DNA from: Aminiphilus circumscriptus DSM 16581
GTDB taxonomy: Bacteria; Synergistota; Synergistia; Synergistales; Aminiphilaceae
Assembly (NCBI RefSeq): GCF_000526375.1
Contig: NZ_JAFY01000002.1
Location: 124,001-188,000 of the forward strand
Direction of reading: 5' to 3'
DNA: 64,000 nt
Below, piece by piece: positions 25,481 through 34,822 of this stretch. The notes beneath the pieces are model-generated. The model did no database searches, was not told where the DNA came from, and saw only the letters and a list, made by a program, of their open reading frames with translations. Positions within the stretch are counted from its first letter, which is position 1. Each line of letters opens with the position of its first letter. A program made the position numbers and the translations under genes.

Positions 25481-27648
25481 CGTCCCGCCACACCGCGCTC
25501 GTCGCGGAGGAACTTCATCTGCGTCCCGAATCGGTGGCGGCGGCGGCGGAACTCTTCGCCGAGGGATGCACCATTCCCTTCGTCGCCCGCTACCGGAAGG
25601 AGGCGACGGGCTCCCTCGACGAAGTGGCCCTCCTTGCCATCCGGGACCGCCTCGCCCAGCTGGAGGAACTGGACAAGCGCAGGGAGGCGATCCTCAAGTC
25701 CCTGGAGGAACGGGAGCTGCTCACGGAGGAACTCCGGCGCAATCTGGAGGAGGCCCCCACCCTGGCTCGTCTGGAGGATCTCTACCTCCCCTTCCGACCG
25801 AAGCGACGCACCCGGGCGACCATCGCCAAGGAAAAGGGACTGGAGCCACTGGCGGCTCTCCTGTGGCAACAGTGCGGCACCGATCCCGCCGCGGCGGCGA
25901 AGGAGTACGTGGACCCGGAAAAGGGCGTGGAAAACGCCGACGACGCACTGGACGGAGCCTGCGACATCATGGCCGAGTGGGTGAGCGAGGACGGCACCGC
26001 AAGGGCGTCCCTGCGGCAACTCTTCGCCGCAAAGGCCATGCTCTCCTCCAAGGTGAAGAAGGGCAAGGAAGAGGAGGGGGCGAAGTTCCGGGACTACTTC
26101 GCCTGGAACGAACCCGCGGCGAAAGCCCCCTCCCACCGCGTGCTCGCTCTCTTCCGGGGAGAGCGGGAGGGGTTCCTCTCCCTGTCGCTGCTTCCTCCGG
26201 AGGAGGAGGCCCTGACGCTGCTGGAACGCCTCTTCGTCAAAACGACAGGCCCGGACGGAGCGGAGGTCCGGGCAGCCGTGGCCGACGGCTACACCCGGCT
26301 GCTGGCGCCCTCCATGGAGACGGAATTGCGAAACGCCCTGAAGCGCAACGCCGACGCCGAGGCCGTGACGGTCTTCGCCCGCAACGTCCGGGAAGTGCTC
26401 CTCGCCCCGCCGCTGGGACGCAAGGTGGTGCTCGCCGTCGACCCCGGCCTGCGCACGGGGTGCAAGCTGGTGGTGCTCTCTCCGGAGGGAAAACTCCTGG
26501 AGACGGCGGTCATGTATCCTCACACGGGCAAGGAGAGCGCGAAAGAGGCGCTCCGCCTCGTCCGGGATCTTGCGGCGCGGCACAACGTGGAGGCCGTGGC
26601 GGTGGGCAACGGCACGGCGGGGAGGGAGACCGAGGCCTTTCTCCGGGCTGCGGAACTGCCGGGAAATCCTCTCGTGGTCATGGTGAACGAAAGCGGCGCT
26701 TCCATCTATTCCGCCTCCGACGTAGCGCGGGAGGAATTTCCCGACCAGGACGTGACAGTCCGCGGGGCAGTCTCCATCGGACGGCGTCTCCAGGACCCTC
26801 TGGCGGAACTGGTGAAGATCGACCCCAAATCCATCGGCGTCGGCCAGTACCAGCATGACGTGGACCAGAAGCTCCTCCGACAGGCCTTGGACGACGTGGT
26901 GACCTCCTGCGTCAACAGCGTCGGTGTGGACCTGAACACCGCCAGCAAAGAGCTGCTTTCCTACGTGTCCGGCCTCGGCCCCCAGCTCGCGGCGAACATC
27001 GTCACCTTCCGGAACGAACACGGCCCCTTTCGGAGCCGGAAGGAGCTGCGCAAGGTGCCCCGGCTGGGTCCCAAGGCCTTTGAACAGGCCGCGGGGTTCC
27101 TGCGCATCCGGGACGGCGAGAACCCCCTCGACGCAAGCGCCGTCCATCCCGATTCCTACGACATCGTGGAGGAAATGGCCCGAGACCTGGCCTGCGACGT
27201 GGCGGACCTCCTCGCGGAGGAGACGCTCCGCCGCCGCATCGACCCCGCCCGCTACATACGAAAAGGAGTGGGGCTCCCCACCCTTGCGGACATCCTCGCG
27301 GAACTCGCCAAACCCGGACGGGACCCTCGGAAGAGTTTCGAGGTGGTGCGCTTCGCTCCGGGCGTCACCACTCTGGAGGATCTCGTGCCCGGCATGATCC
27401 TCCAGGGCGTGGTCTCTAACGTCACCGCCTTCGGCGCCTTCGTGGACGTGGGGGTGCATCAGGACGGGCTCGTCCATGTGAGCCGCATGGCGGACCGCTT
27501 CGTGGCCAATCCGTCGGAACTCGTCTCGCCGGGACAGCGCGTCCGCGTGGCCGTGGAGGGAGTGGACCTCCAGCGGCGGCGCATCTCCCTCACCATGAAG
27601 GGCATTCCTCAGCACGAGCCGGAGGACGCCTCCGGGGAAAGCGCATGA
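25477..27648 (+). CDS. tex: Tex-family transcription accessory protein
   Basis: 723-aa RNA-binding protein, full length for Tex (E. coli about 770). Order: N-terminal helical domain with IPFVARYRKEATGSLDE, the YqgF/RNase H-like domain starting LAVDPGLRTGCKLVVL, a helix-hairpin-helix part with VGVDLNTASKELLSYVSGLG, and a C-terminal S1 domain beginning LVPGMILQGVVSNVTAFGAF and ending RRRISLTMKG. Tex acts on transcription and RNA at the ribosome/RNAP interface and affects expression of many genes. ATG overlaps the preceding stop, so it is co-transcribed with the flavoenzyme gene. Confidence 0.95.
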   Translation: MTSRHTALVAEELHLRPESVAAAAELFAEGCTIPFVARYRKEATGSLDEVALLAIRDRLAQLEELDKRREAILKSLEERELLTEELRRNLEEAPTLARLEDLYLPFRPKRRTRATIAKEKGLEPLAALLWQQCGTDPAAAAKEYVDPEKGVENADDALDGACDIMAEWVSEDGTARASLRQLFAAKAMLSSKVKKGKEEEGAKFRDYFAWNEPAAKAPSHRVLALFRGEREGFLSLSLLPPEEEALTLLERLFVKTTGPDGAEVRAAVADGYTRLLAPSMETELRNALKRNADAEAVTVFARNVREVLLAPPLGRKVVLAVDPGLRTGCKLVVLSPEGKLLETAVMYPHTGKESAKEALRLVRDLAARHNVEAVAVGNGTAGRETEAFLRAAELPGNPLVVMVNESGASIYSASDVAREEFPDQDVTVRGAVSIGRRLQDPLAELVKIDPKSIGVGQYQHDVDQKLLRQALDDVVTSCVNSVGVDLNTASKELLSYVSGLGPQLAANIVTFRNEHGPFRSRKELRKVPRLGPKAFEQAAGFLRIRDGENPLDASAVHPDSYDIVEEMARDLACDVADLLAEETLRRRIDPARYIRKGVGLPTLADILAELAKPGRDPRKSFEVVRFAPGVTTLEDLVPGMILQGVVSNVTAFGAFVDVGVHQDGLVHVSRMADRFVANPSELVSPGQRVRVAVEGVDLQRRRISLTMKGIPQHEPEDASGESA

Positions 27649-27702
27649 CCGGCGCACCCGTCGAACCTGCGCGGCGACGCACCGAACGGAGACGGTGAGG
27701 AA

Positions 27703-28236
27703 ATGCCCCGGCTCCGCCGCCCCTTTCCCTTTCTCGGGATCGTCCTCGTCGCTCTCGCGTCGGACCAGGTGCTGAAACTCTGGGCTCGGGAATACCTTCT
27801 CCCCTGCGGAGGAAAACTCCCGGGACTCTCGCTCTGCCTCTCCTCCAACCAGGGGATCGCCTTCGGGCTCTTTCGGGAGCGGGGGCTCCTTCTCGGCCTG
27901 TTCGGCCTCGCCGTTCTCGCGGCGGGCACAGCGCTCTTTCTGCGCTCCGCGGAGCACGTCCCTTCCGATGAAGAGGCACGGAGGCGGGAAAGCACGACGA
28001 TGCCATCCTCCGAAGCCAGGACGTCTTCTTTTCTTCCGGGACTCGCCCTGCTCTGGGGCGGCGCCCTGGGCAACGTCGCGGACCGCCTTTTCCTCGGCGC
28101 CGTCACGGATTACCTACGCATTCCCCTTCCCTTCCATCTCTTCGGAGGCGCCCTGTCGCTGAACCTCGCGGACGGATGGATCATCCTGGGAGCGTTCCTC
28201 CTCTTCACGGTGCATCTCCGGTTCCTTCGAAACTGA
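27703..28236 (+). CDS. lspA: lipoprotein signal peptidase II
   Basis: 177-aa membrane aspartyl peptidase that removes signal peptides from prolipoproteins. Family marks: ASDQVLKLWA in the first helix, the NQGIAFGLF motif, GGALGNVADRL with the catalytic Asp, VTDYLRI, and the second catalytic Asp in LNLADGWIILG. Four predicted helices. Odd feature: about 30 hydrophilic residues (about 86-115, rich in Ser, Glu and Arg) are inserted between helices 2 and 3, where the usual loop is short. Start ATG 27703; GGAG lies about 11 nt upstream. It follows tex closely (54 bp). Confidence 0.93.
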   Translation: MPRLRRPFPFLGIVLVALASDQVLKLWAREYLLPCGGKLPGLSLCLSSNQGIAFGLFRERGLLLGLFGLAVLAAGTALFLRSAEHVPSDEEARRRESTTMPSSEARTSSFLPGLALLWGGALGNVADRLFLGAVTDYLRIPLPFHLFGGALSLNLADGWIILGAFLLFTVHLRFLRN

Positions 28237-28740
28237 GAAACCTCTGAAGAAGGCCAAACCGAACTCGCGAAAACGCGATGCGATCAAGAGCGAGAGGAAC
28301 CCTTTTCATCAGAGCGTCCATGAATCTCTTCCCCAAGGCAGCCACCGTTCCCGCACCCTGCGGCACAACCCCATCGGCGGCACCGGAGCCGAGACGTTGC
28401 CTCCGCATGAACCTGTCGCTCGAACACGAAAAGGCACTCCTGGAAAAGTGCGATCACTCGCTGCCGGCGGCCACCAAACACCATGAAAACCTCTGCACAC
28501 GACGGAACGCGCACGACTCTCACGGCCACCGGACACCGGAACAACCCTTTTGCAGAACGTGGCGCGCAGGATCGACAAGGGACGAAAGAGAGTCCCGGCA
28601 ACCCTTCCCGCGGAAAAGATGACAAAACTCTTTCAAACGGAGAACACTCCGGGAAATAATTCCCCAGACCGTTGCTTTTTCGGCGATTTCTGTCATGCTA
28701 TGCCTACTTCGGCTTCCATATTCAAGGGAGGTGGTATGGG
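28237..28740. other. 504-bp gene-free region upstream of ABC genes
   Basis: No gene. It holds one copy of repeat family 3 (28400-28498, minus strand), with flanking open frames on the minus strand that look like remnants of a coding gene, and the leader of the ABC operon. Confidence 0.55.
28400..28498 (-). repeat. family-3 repeat, minus-strand copy
   Basis: About 99 bp matching 63299-63400 in opposite orientation without gaps over the core, at roughly 80% identity. In one frame both copies encode FMVFGGR and ALFQECLFVF, and several differences are synonymous (TTC/TTT, GGT/GGC, CGC/CGT). This suggests remnants of a formerly coding gene rather than a pure regulatory repeat. Confidence 0.75.
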
Positions 28741-29526
28741 TTGACCAAAGTGGGTGCACCCCTGATCCACGTGGAAAACCTCTGCAAGAGTTTCGAGGAT
28801 GGAGAAGTACTCAAAAATGTCTCCATCGACATCCGGGAGGGGGACCTCGTCTCGATCATCGGCCCTTCCGGGTGCGGCAAATCCACATTTTTACGATGCC
28901 TCAACTGCATGGAATACCTCGACTCCGGAAACATCACCATCGCCGGCGTCACCGTGAGCCGTACCGGCACGGAAGAACATCTGGACCGCCCCTTCCTGGA
29001 AGCCTGCGCCCAGATGCGCAAGAACGTCGGAATGGTGTTTCAGAGCGTCAACCTCTTCCCCCACAAGACGGTTCTCGACAATGTCATGCTCGCCCCCCTG
29101 GTGGTCAAAAAGGAAGCCCCCGACCAGGCCAGGGAAAATGCACTGCGCCTGCTCGCCAAGGTGGGGCTCAAGGATTTCGCCGCCCGCTATCCTGCAACAC
29201 TCTCGGGAGGACAGGCGCAACGCGCCGCCATCGCCCGGGCGCTGGCGATGAACCCCAAGGTGATGCTCTACGACGAACCCACGTCAGCCCTGGACCCGGA
29301 ACTGGTGAACGAGGTGCTCCAGGTCATGAAGGACCTCGACGCGGAGGGAATGACCCAGATCATCGTCACCCATCACATGCGCTTCGCCAGAAACGCCTCG
29401 GACTACATCGTCTTCATGGACGGCGGGGAGATCGTCGAAAAAGACGACGGCGACGTGCTCTTCACCACACCCAAAAACGAACGGACCCGTGAGTTCCTGC
29501 GACACTTCACGGAGGAGGTGGCATGA
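28741..29526 (+). CDS. polar amino-acid ABC transporter ATPase
   Basis: 261-aa ATPase of the GlnQ/HisP type. Walker A GPSGCGKST, Q-loop MVFQSVNLFPHKT, signature LSGGQAQRAAIARAL, Walker B MLYDEPTSALDP and the switch His in IVTHHM. It powers the fused receptor-permease encoded next. The frame has no ATG at the right place; TTG 28741 has GGGAGG 9 nt upstream and is the likely start (GTG 28750 is an alternative). The ATG of the next gene overlaps the stop codon. Confidence 0.92.
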   Translation: MTKVGAPLIHVENLCKSFEDGEVLKNVSIDIREGDLVSIIGPSGCGKSTFLRCLNCMEYLDSGNITIAGVTVSRTGTEEHLDRPFLEACAQMRKNVGMVFQSVNLFPHKTVLDNVMLAPLVVKKEAPDQARENALRLLAKVGLKDFAARYPATLSGGQAQRAAIARALAMNPKVMLYDEPTSALDPELVNEVLQVMKDLDAEGMTQIIVTHHMRFARNASDYIVFMDGGEIVEKDDGDVLFTTPKNERTREFLRHFTEEVA

Positions 29527-31163
29527 TGGCCCACAAGCGACACCGCTCCTCGTCGCCGGCCGGGTGGAAGATGGCGGGATGGACCAACCGCGTTCTCTTT
29601 CCGCTTTTTGTCCTCGTTCTGGCACTCTGTCTCGTTCCGGGCATTCCGGAATCCGCCGCGGCGGAAAAACCCGCTCTGAAATGGGGAGGCGACACCGAGG
29701 GCGGCGCTCCGTTCATGTTTGCCGACCCCGCCGATCCGAACATCCTCATCGGCTTCGAGGTGGAGATCGTCGAGCGAATCGCGGACTATCTCGGCATGCG
29801 GGCCGAATTCGTGCAGAATGGCTGGGACAATCTGATTCCGGGGCTGCAACGCCACCTCTACGACATCTCCATCAACGGCCTGGAAATCACCCCGGAGCAC
29901 AAGCAGGAAGTGAACTTCTCCATTCCCTACTACCGCACCTTTCTCCAGCTCTCGGTGCGGCGGGACGAAAAGGGCATCACCTCCCTGGAGGACTGCACGG
30001 ACAAGGTGGTGGGCACTCTCAAGCAGTCCTACGCCTATTTCACCCTCGTCGACGCGGGGGTGAAGGACATCCGCACCTACGAGGACGAGATCAACGCCTA
30101 CACGGACCTGCAGAACGGCCGTCTCGACGCCACGCTCTTCGACGCGCCCATCGCCATCTACTACGCGGGGTTCAATCCGGAGATCAAGTTCGTGGGGGGC
30201 CCCATCGGAGAGATGGAGTACGGCATCGCCCTCCGCAAGGAGGACACGGAACTGCTCCGGAAAATCAACGAGGCGGTGGTGTACCTCCGGGATTCGGGGG
30301 AACTGCGGCGCATCTATGACCGGTGGAACCTCTGGAGCCCCGTCATGGCGGACATGTTCCAAGATTTCTCCCCCGCGAAGGAGGCTCCCTCGCGTTTTCA
30401 GGAATGGGCGGAGCACCAAAAACCCGAGTTCACCCTGGCGCTGCGCCTCAAACGCTACGCGGGCTTTCTGCCCATTCTGGGGCGGGCCGCGGTGGTCACC
30501 ATGGAGGTCTCCCTCGCCGCCATGGGCCTGGCCATCGTCCTCGGACTCTTCCTGGCCATGGCCCGCATTTTCGGCCCCTCGCCCGTCTCGCGCCTCGCCG
30601 TGCTCTACATCGAGTTCATCCGGGGGACTCCCGTGCTGATCCAGCTCTTCTTCATCTTCTACGGGCTTCCCCACATCGGCATCAAGCTCAGCCCCTTCGT
30701 GGCGGGCGTGCTGGGGCTCGGCCTCAACTACGCCGCCTACGAGGCGGAGAACTACCGGGCGGGGCTCCTCTCGGTGCCGCGTCTGCAGATGGAGGGCGCC
30801 CTCGCCCTGGGCATGTCCCGATGGGAGGCGCTGCGTCACGTGGTGCTTCCCCAGGCCATCCGCGTCTCCCTGCCTCCGGTGACGAACGACTTCATCTCCC
30901 TGCTGAAGGACTCGTCCCTCGTGTCGGTCATCACCATGGTGGATCTCACCAAGGCCTACGGACAGCTCGCCACCACCTATTACGACTACTTCGGCACGGG
31001 CATCCTGGTGGCGATCATCTACCTTCTCCTGGGCCTTCCCTTCGTGCGCCTCGCCCGCTGGACGGAGCGCCGCATGGCCGTGGCCGTCCACGGCGGCACC
31101 ACCCCGGGGGGGACGGGGCGGAACGGCAAGTATTCCCTCGGGCGCAAACCCGCGTCCTACTAG
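29523..31163 (+). CDS. fused amino-acid binding protein-permease
   Basis: 546-aa single chain. Residues about 25-45 are a signal anchor. Residues 50-275 form a PBP3-type receptor (GFEVEIVERIADYLGMRAEF, DNLIPGLQRHLYD, PYYRTFLQ, and a C-terminal ELRRIYDRW). A linker (about 275-305) leads to an ABC permease of the HisM/GlnP type with the EAA-like loop ALGMSRWEALRHVVLPQA. Receptor-permease fusions are known for polar amino-acid ABC systems; here the receptor lies at the N-terminus and will sit on the outer face of the membrane. Likely a Gln/Glu/Asp-type importer, exact ligand unknown. Confidence 0.9.
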   Translation: MMAHKRHRSSSPAGWKMAGWTNRVLFPLFVLVLALCLVPGIPESAAAEKPALKWGGDTEGGAPFMFADPADPNILIGFEVEIVERIADYLGMRAEFVQNGWDNLIPGLQRHLYDISINGLEITPEHKQEVNFSIPYYRTFLQLSVRRDEKGITSLEDCTDKVVGTLKQSYAYFTLVDAGVKDIRTYEDEINAYTDLQNGRLDATLFDAPIAIYYAGFNPEIKFVGGPIGEMEYGIALRKEDTELLRKINEAVVYLRDSGELRRIYDRWNLWSPVMADMFQDFSPAKEAPSRFQEWAEHQKPEFTLALRLKRYAGFLPILGRAAVVTMEVSLAAMGLAIVLGLFLAMARIFGPSPVSRLAVLYIEFIRGTPVLIQLFFIFYGLPHIGIKLSPFVAGVLGLGLNYAAYEAENYRAGLLSVPRLQMEGALALGMSRWEALRHVVLPQAIRVSLPPVTNDFISLLKDSSLVSVITMVDLTKAYGQLATTYYDYFGTGILVAIIYLLLGLPFVRLARWTERRMAVAVHGGTTPGGTGRNGKYSLGRKPASY

Positions 31164-31176
31164 AAACAGGTACGTT

Positions 31177-32841
31177 GTGATGCGCTTTCCACGAAACGGA
31201 GTTTTCAACCGCTTCGCGATTCTCCTCCTCGGAGGGTTCGCCGCGCTGCTGCTGACGCTTCCGGGACAGATCTCGGCACAGAACATTCCCGCGACCCTGC
31301 CCGGCTCGTTTCTTCCGGCTCAGGTCGGAACCGCGCCGGCGTCAAGGGAGCCTTTGCAGCTTCCCTTCACGCCAGTACTTCGGGAAGGGCTTCCCCGCTT
31401 CGTTCCGGGACCGTGCCCCATCGACGTCCCCGCAGCGCTGCGGGGACGGGTGTCCTGCGGCACTCTCGTCGTTCCCGAGGACAGGAAGAACCCTTCCGAA
31501 TCGGAACTCGTGCGCATCGCCGTGGCGATCCTCCGCAGTGCCTCCTCCTCTCCGGCACCCGATCCGGTGCTCTTTCTCGAAGGAGGGCCGGGGGATCCCA
31601 CGCTGCCCTCTCTCGAAGATTGGGAAGAGTCTCCCTTTCTCGAAAAGCGCCACCTGATCCTCTTCGACCAGCGTGGAACGGGGTTTTCCACCCCCTCCCT
31701 GGAGTGTCCCGAACTCTACGACATGTGGGACCGCACCCGGGACCGCCATCTCACCGCGGGAGAACACGAGGAGGAACTGCTTTCCGCGGTGAGGGCCTGC
31801 GCGGTCCGTCTCCGGGGGCTCGGCATCTCCCTCGAATGCTACGACACGGCGGCGAGCGCCGCCGACGTGGAGGATCTGCGGCGCGCTCTGGGCATTCCGC
31901 AATGGAACCTCTACGGCATCTCCTACGGAACGAGGCTGGCCCTGGAGGTGATGCGGCGCACTCCCGAAGGAGTGCGGAGCGCCATTCTCGATTCCTGCCT
32001 CCCCCCCCAGGCCAGGGAATACGAGGAGGCCCCGGAGAACATGCTCCGGGCCTTCCGGTACTTCTTCGACGCCTGTAAAGCCGATTCCCGCTGCGGCGCC
32101 GCCTTTCCCGACCTGGAGCGGAACTTCTACGAGGCGGTGGAGCGGCTGAACCGAAAACCGCTTCGGCTCTCCCTCCAGTACGAGGACGAGCCAAAGCCGC
32201 TCCCCATGCTCTTCACCGGATGGGACCTGGTGAACCTCCTCTTCGATTTCCTCTATGACGAGACGCTCCTCCCCTATTTTCCCCTCCTCCTGGCCCAGAT
32301 CCGGGCCGGGGATACGGCAGCCCTTTGCCGCTACTACGAGGAGGGAAGCGGTTGGTCCAGCGACGGTCTGTACTATTCGGTAAAATGCCGGGACGAGGCT
32401 TCGGCGAACGCCCCCGAGATCGTGCGGGAGCGCCTGAAAAACCTCCCCTCGGCCCTGCGGGGCTACGATCCCTTTCCCGGCGAGTTCGCCGCCTGCACCC
32501 TCTGGAACAATGGAACGGCCTCCCCCGAGGTGAACGCTCCGGTCTCCGGCTCCATCCCCACGCTGGTCCTCGCCGGGAGCTACGATCCCATCACGCCTCC
32601 CGAATGGGGACGCCGGGTCGCGTCGAGCCTGGAAAAGGCCTACTTTTTCGAGTTTCCCCACCGGGGACACGGCACGACTTTCTACGGTTGTCCCCTTGAA
32701 CTCGCCCTGGCCTTCCTCGACAGGCCGGACCGCAGGCCCTCGGCCTCCTGCGAGGAGGATGAGCCGCTCGTCTTTCCGACCAAACGAAATGAAAAGGACT
32801 CCCCCTACGGCATCGCCGACCCACCTCGGAAACGCCGTTGA
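31177..32841 (+). CDS. secreted TAP-like alpha/beta-hydrolase peptidase
   Basis: 554-aa exported peptidase of the proline iminopeptidase/tripeptidyl aminopeptidase group. A signal peptide (FAILLLGGFAALLLTL) ends before SAQN. The core has the oxyanion segment VLFLEGGPGDPT, DQRGTGFS, the nucleophile in GISYGT (Ser249), the acid in GSYDPITP (Asp470) and the base in RGHG (His498). The C-terminal TAP-like domain holds the last two residues. It should cleave short peptides outside the cytoplasm and feed the amino-acid importer just upstream, which lies 13 bp away. GTG 31177 or ATG 31180 is the start; the ribosome-binding site is weak. Confidence 0.85.
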   Translation: MMRFPRNGVFNRFAILLLGGFAALLLTLPGQISAQNIPATLPGSFLPAQVGTAPASREPLQLPFTPVLREGLPRFVPGPCPIDVPAALRGRVSCGTLVVPEDRKNPSESELVRIAVAILRSASSSPAPDPVLFLEGGPGDPTLPSLEDWEESPFLEKRHLILFDQRGTGFSTPSLECPELYDMWDRTRDRHLTAGEHEEELLSAVRACAVRLRGLGISLECYDTAASAADVEDLRRALGIPQWNLYGISYGTRLALEVMRRTPEGVRSAILDSCLPPQAREYEEAPENMLRAFRYFFDACKADSRCGAAFPDLERNFYEAVERLNRKPLRLSLQYEDEPKPLPMLFTGWDLVNLLFDFLYDETLLPYFPLLLAQIRAGDTAALCRYYEEGSGWSSDGLYYSVKCRDEASANAPEIVRERLKNLPSALRGYDPFPGEFAACTLWNNGTASPEVNAPVSGSIPTLVLAGSYDPITPPEWGRRVASSLEKAYFFEFPHRGHGTTFYGCPLELALAFLDRPDRRPSASCEEDEPLVFPTKRNEKDSPYGIADPPRKRR

Positions 32842-32862
32842 AGCGACGGAACGCACCCTGCG

Positions 32863-32891
32863 TTGAAAGCGGGTCTCCCTGCTGTTAGAAT
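32863..32891 (+). promoter_or_regulatory. sigma-70-type promoter upstream of unknown gene
   Basis: TTGAAA (32863-32868), 17 bp, TAGAAT (32886-32891). It would start a transcript near 32898, leaving about 230 nt before the gene at 33130. Confidence 0.5.
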
Positions 32892-33129
32892 CGAAGACGG
32901 TCTCGCCGGATTTGCACCGTGAGCGTCACCGGAGACGCTCTCCGAAGAGGCCGTCTTCCCTTCGGCACAGGACGCACCGCACGGATGCCGTCCTCCCGTC
33001 ACAAGATCGCCGGGAGCACTTCCGGCGTTTCTCCTCGTGTCGGTCTCAGCTGTTTCGGAGGGCATTGTCTCGCGGACGCCGCACGCCGCATCATCCACAT
33101 CTATCATGAGGAAAGCAGGGATCCGTCAC

Positions 33130-33627
33130 ATGGAAGAACTCCTCGGTTTCGAGATCTGCAACGCCCGGTACAAGCCCCTGGCGGAATTGCTGATCCGCAA
33201 GTACGACGAACTGCGCCACATCGACCCGGATTCGCTCCTCTTCGTCCTGAACCGCAAAAATCCCGGCAAGAGCCGCCGGAGCAAAGTTCTTCTGGCGCAG
33301 ACCTACAAAGTGCCCGCAAAATGGCAGGAGATCATCTATCAGCTCGGCGGCCTGTCCTATTTCTTCCTCATCGAATTCTACGAGAAGAGCATCTCCGTCC
33401 TGGATGGCAACCAGATGACCGCCCTGGTCTATCGGGAACTGCGGCGCATCACGCTGAACGGCAATGTGGCCGCCCCGGACGTGCACGAATGGTATCAGGT
33501 GCTCCAGGGGCTTGGGCGTCACTGGTTCTATCCTGACGCCACCTGCCCGGATCTCCTGGCGGACAACGTGGACTGGAAGAAGCTCATGGGCCCCAACTAC
33601 GAACCTCCGCTTCCGATGGAGGGATAG
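33130..33627 (+). CDS. metallopeptidase-like protein lacking HExxH
   Basis: 165-aa soluble protein. The middle part (WQEIIYQLGGLSYFFLIEFY, then NQMTALVYRELRRI, then DVHEWYQVLQGLGRHW) has the layout of the small putative phage metallopeptidase family, but the position of the HExxH motif reads RELRR, so both zinc His residues are gone. Four Cys or His remain near the end. It may be an inactive relative or a distant look-alike. ATG 33130 has AGGGAT about 7 nt upstream; upstream ATG 33106 has no ribosome-binding site. Not linked to phage genes here. Confidence 0.6.
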   Translation: MEELLGFEICNARYKPLAELLIRKYDELRHIDPDSLLFVLNRKNPGKSRRSKVLLAQTYKVPAKWQEIIYQLGGLSYFFLIEFYEKSISVLDGNQMTALVYRELRRITLNGNVAAPDVHEWYQVLQGLGRHWFYPDATCPDLLADNVDWKKLMGPNYEPPLPMEG

Positions 33628-33656
33628 AAAACGGCGGGAATTTCCGTGCGCAGGAC

Positions 33657-33674
33657 CCGCCCTCGAAAGGGCGG
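33657..33674. terminator. hairpin between converging genes
   Basis: Perfect 7-bp stem CCGCCCT / AGGGCGG with a CGAA tetraloop, between the unknown gene (33627) and the HD-GYP gene stop (33684). No T-run, so it is a weak terminator at best. Confidence 0.45.
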
Positions 33675-33683
33675 CCCAAAACA

Positions 33684-34718
33684 CTAGAGGGGGAAAGCGG
33701 GAAAGACAAACCCCTCCCGGAACAGATGCCGGCAGGCTGCCACGACGCGGGCATCGTAGCGCTTGCCCGCACCCTCGTCGATTTCCTCGAGGGCTTTTTC
33801 GAGACCGCGGGCAGGGCGGTAGGGGCGGTTCGACGCCATGGCCTCCACCACATCCGCCACGGCGAGAATGCGGGCTTCCGTCCGCAGGGTCTCTCCGGAA
33901 AGCCCGTTGGGATAGCCCGAGCCGTCGAGGCGCTCGTGGTGCTGCAGCACGATCTCCGCCACAGGCCAGGGAAAGTCGATGTTCCGGAGAATGTCGTATC
34001 CGGCTCCGGCATGAGTCCGGATAAGCGCAAACTCCACGGAACTCAGGACGCCGGGCTTGCTCAGCACCTCCGCGGGAACGGTGATCTTGCCCACATCGTG
34101 CACCAGCGAGGCAAGGTACACGCCGCGCACGTCCGCCTCGGACAGGTCCAGCTCCCGGGCGACGGCCTGGGCGAGAGCGGCCACGCGCCGCTGGTGCCCC
34201 GCCGTGTAGGGATCGCGCAGCTCCACCACGGAGGCGAGAATCTGGATGGTCTGCTCCCAGGCCTTCTCAAGCCGCCCAAGACTCTCGCGCAGCTCCGCCT
34301 CCGCCCGTTTGCGCTCCGAAATGTCCCGGTAGATCACATAGTACTCCAGATCGCCCTCGGGCTCTTCCGGAAGAATGAGCGTTCCCAGGAGATCCACGTA
34401 CAGGGGTCTTCCGTCCGTGCGGTACCGGAGCACCTCCACGGCCACCTTTTCCCCCCGGAGAATGCGGGCGGTGATGTCCGAGGCCTCGGCATACTTGTCC
34501 CCCATGGAGACGAGAACGTCCAGCTCCTTTCCCACCACCTCCCCGAGGGAGGCAAATCCGAAAAGATCGCAGAAAGAGCGGTTCACCCGGAGTATCCGCC
34601 CCTTGGCATCAAGGAGCACCACGCCTTCGAGGGAGCTCGCGAAAAGCTGCTCCATCCGGCGCTGCTCCGCCCGGAGCGCTCTCTGATCCCGAAGACGTTC
34701 CTCTTCTTCGCTCTGCAT
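33684..34718 (-). CDS. PAS-HD-GYP cyclic-di-GMP phosphodiesterase
   Basis: 344-aa protein. A PAS domain (about 22-135) with FASSLEGVVLLDAKGRIL is followed by a coiled linker (135-155) and an HD-GYP domain (about 156-340). Catalytic marks: TAGHQRRV, HD at 207-208 in LVHDVGK, HHE at 260-262 and GYP at 268-270 in DGSGYPNGL. It should hydrolyse cyclic di-GMP (or a related cyclic dinucleotide) in response to a PAS ligand. No membrane segment. GGGGAGG 7 nt upstream of ATG 34718. Family-1 repeat copy 3 lies 105 bp upstream and points toward this gene. Confidence 0.93.
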   Translation of the reverse strand: MQSEEEERLRDQRALRAEQRRMEQLFASSLEGVVLLDAKGRILRVNRSFCDLFGFASLGEVVGKELDVLVSMGDKYAEASDITARILRGEKVAVEVLRYRTDGRPLYVDLLGTLILPEEPEGDLEYYVIYRDISERKRAEAELRESLGRLEKAWEQTIQILASVVELRDPYTAGHQRRVAALAQAVARELDLSEADVRGVYLASLVHDVGKITVPAEVLSKPGVLSSVEFALIRTHAGAGYDILRNIDFPWPVAEIVLQHHERLDGSGYPNGLSGETLRTEARILAVADVVEAMASNRPYRPARGLEKALEEIDEGAGKRYDARVVAACRHLFREGFVFPAFPL

Positions 34719-34822
34719 GGTACGACCTCCCCTCTGTAAAACCCGGCTCTTCGGACATGCCGCGCTCCGACGCCGGAAAAAGGGTTTTGGATCGGGAGAA
34801 AAATTTTTTAAGGAATCTCTGA

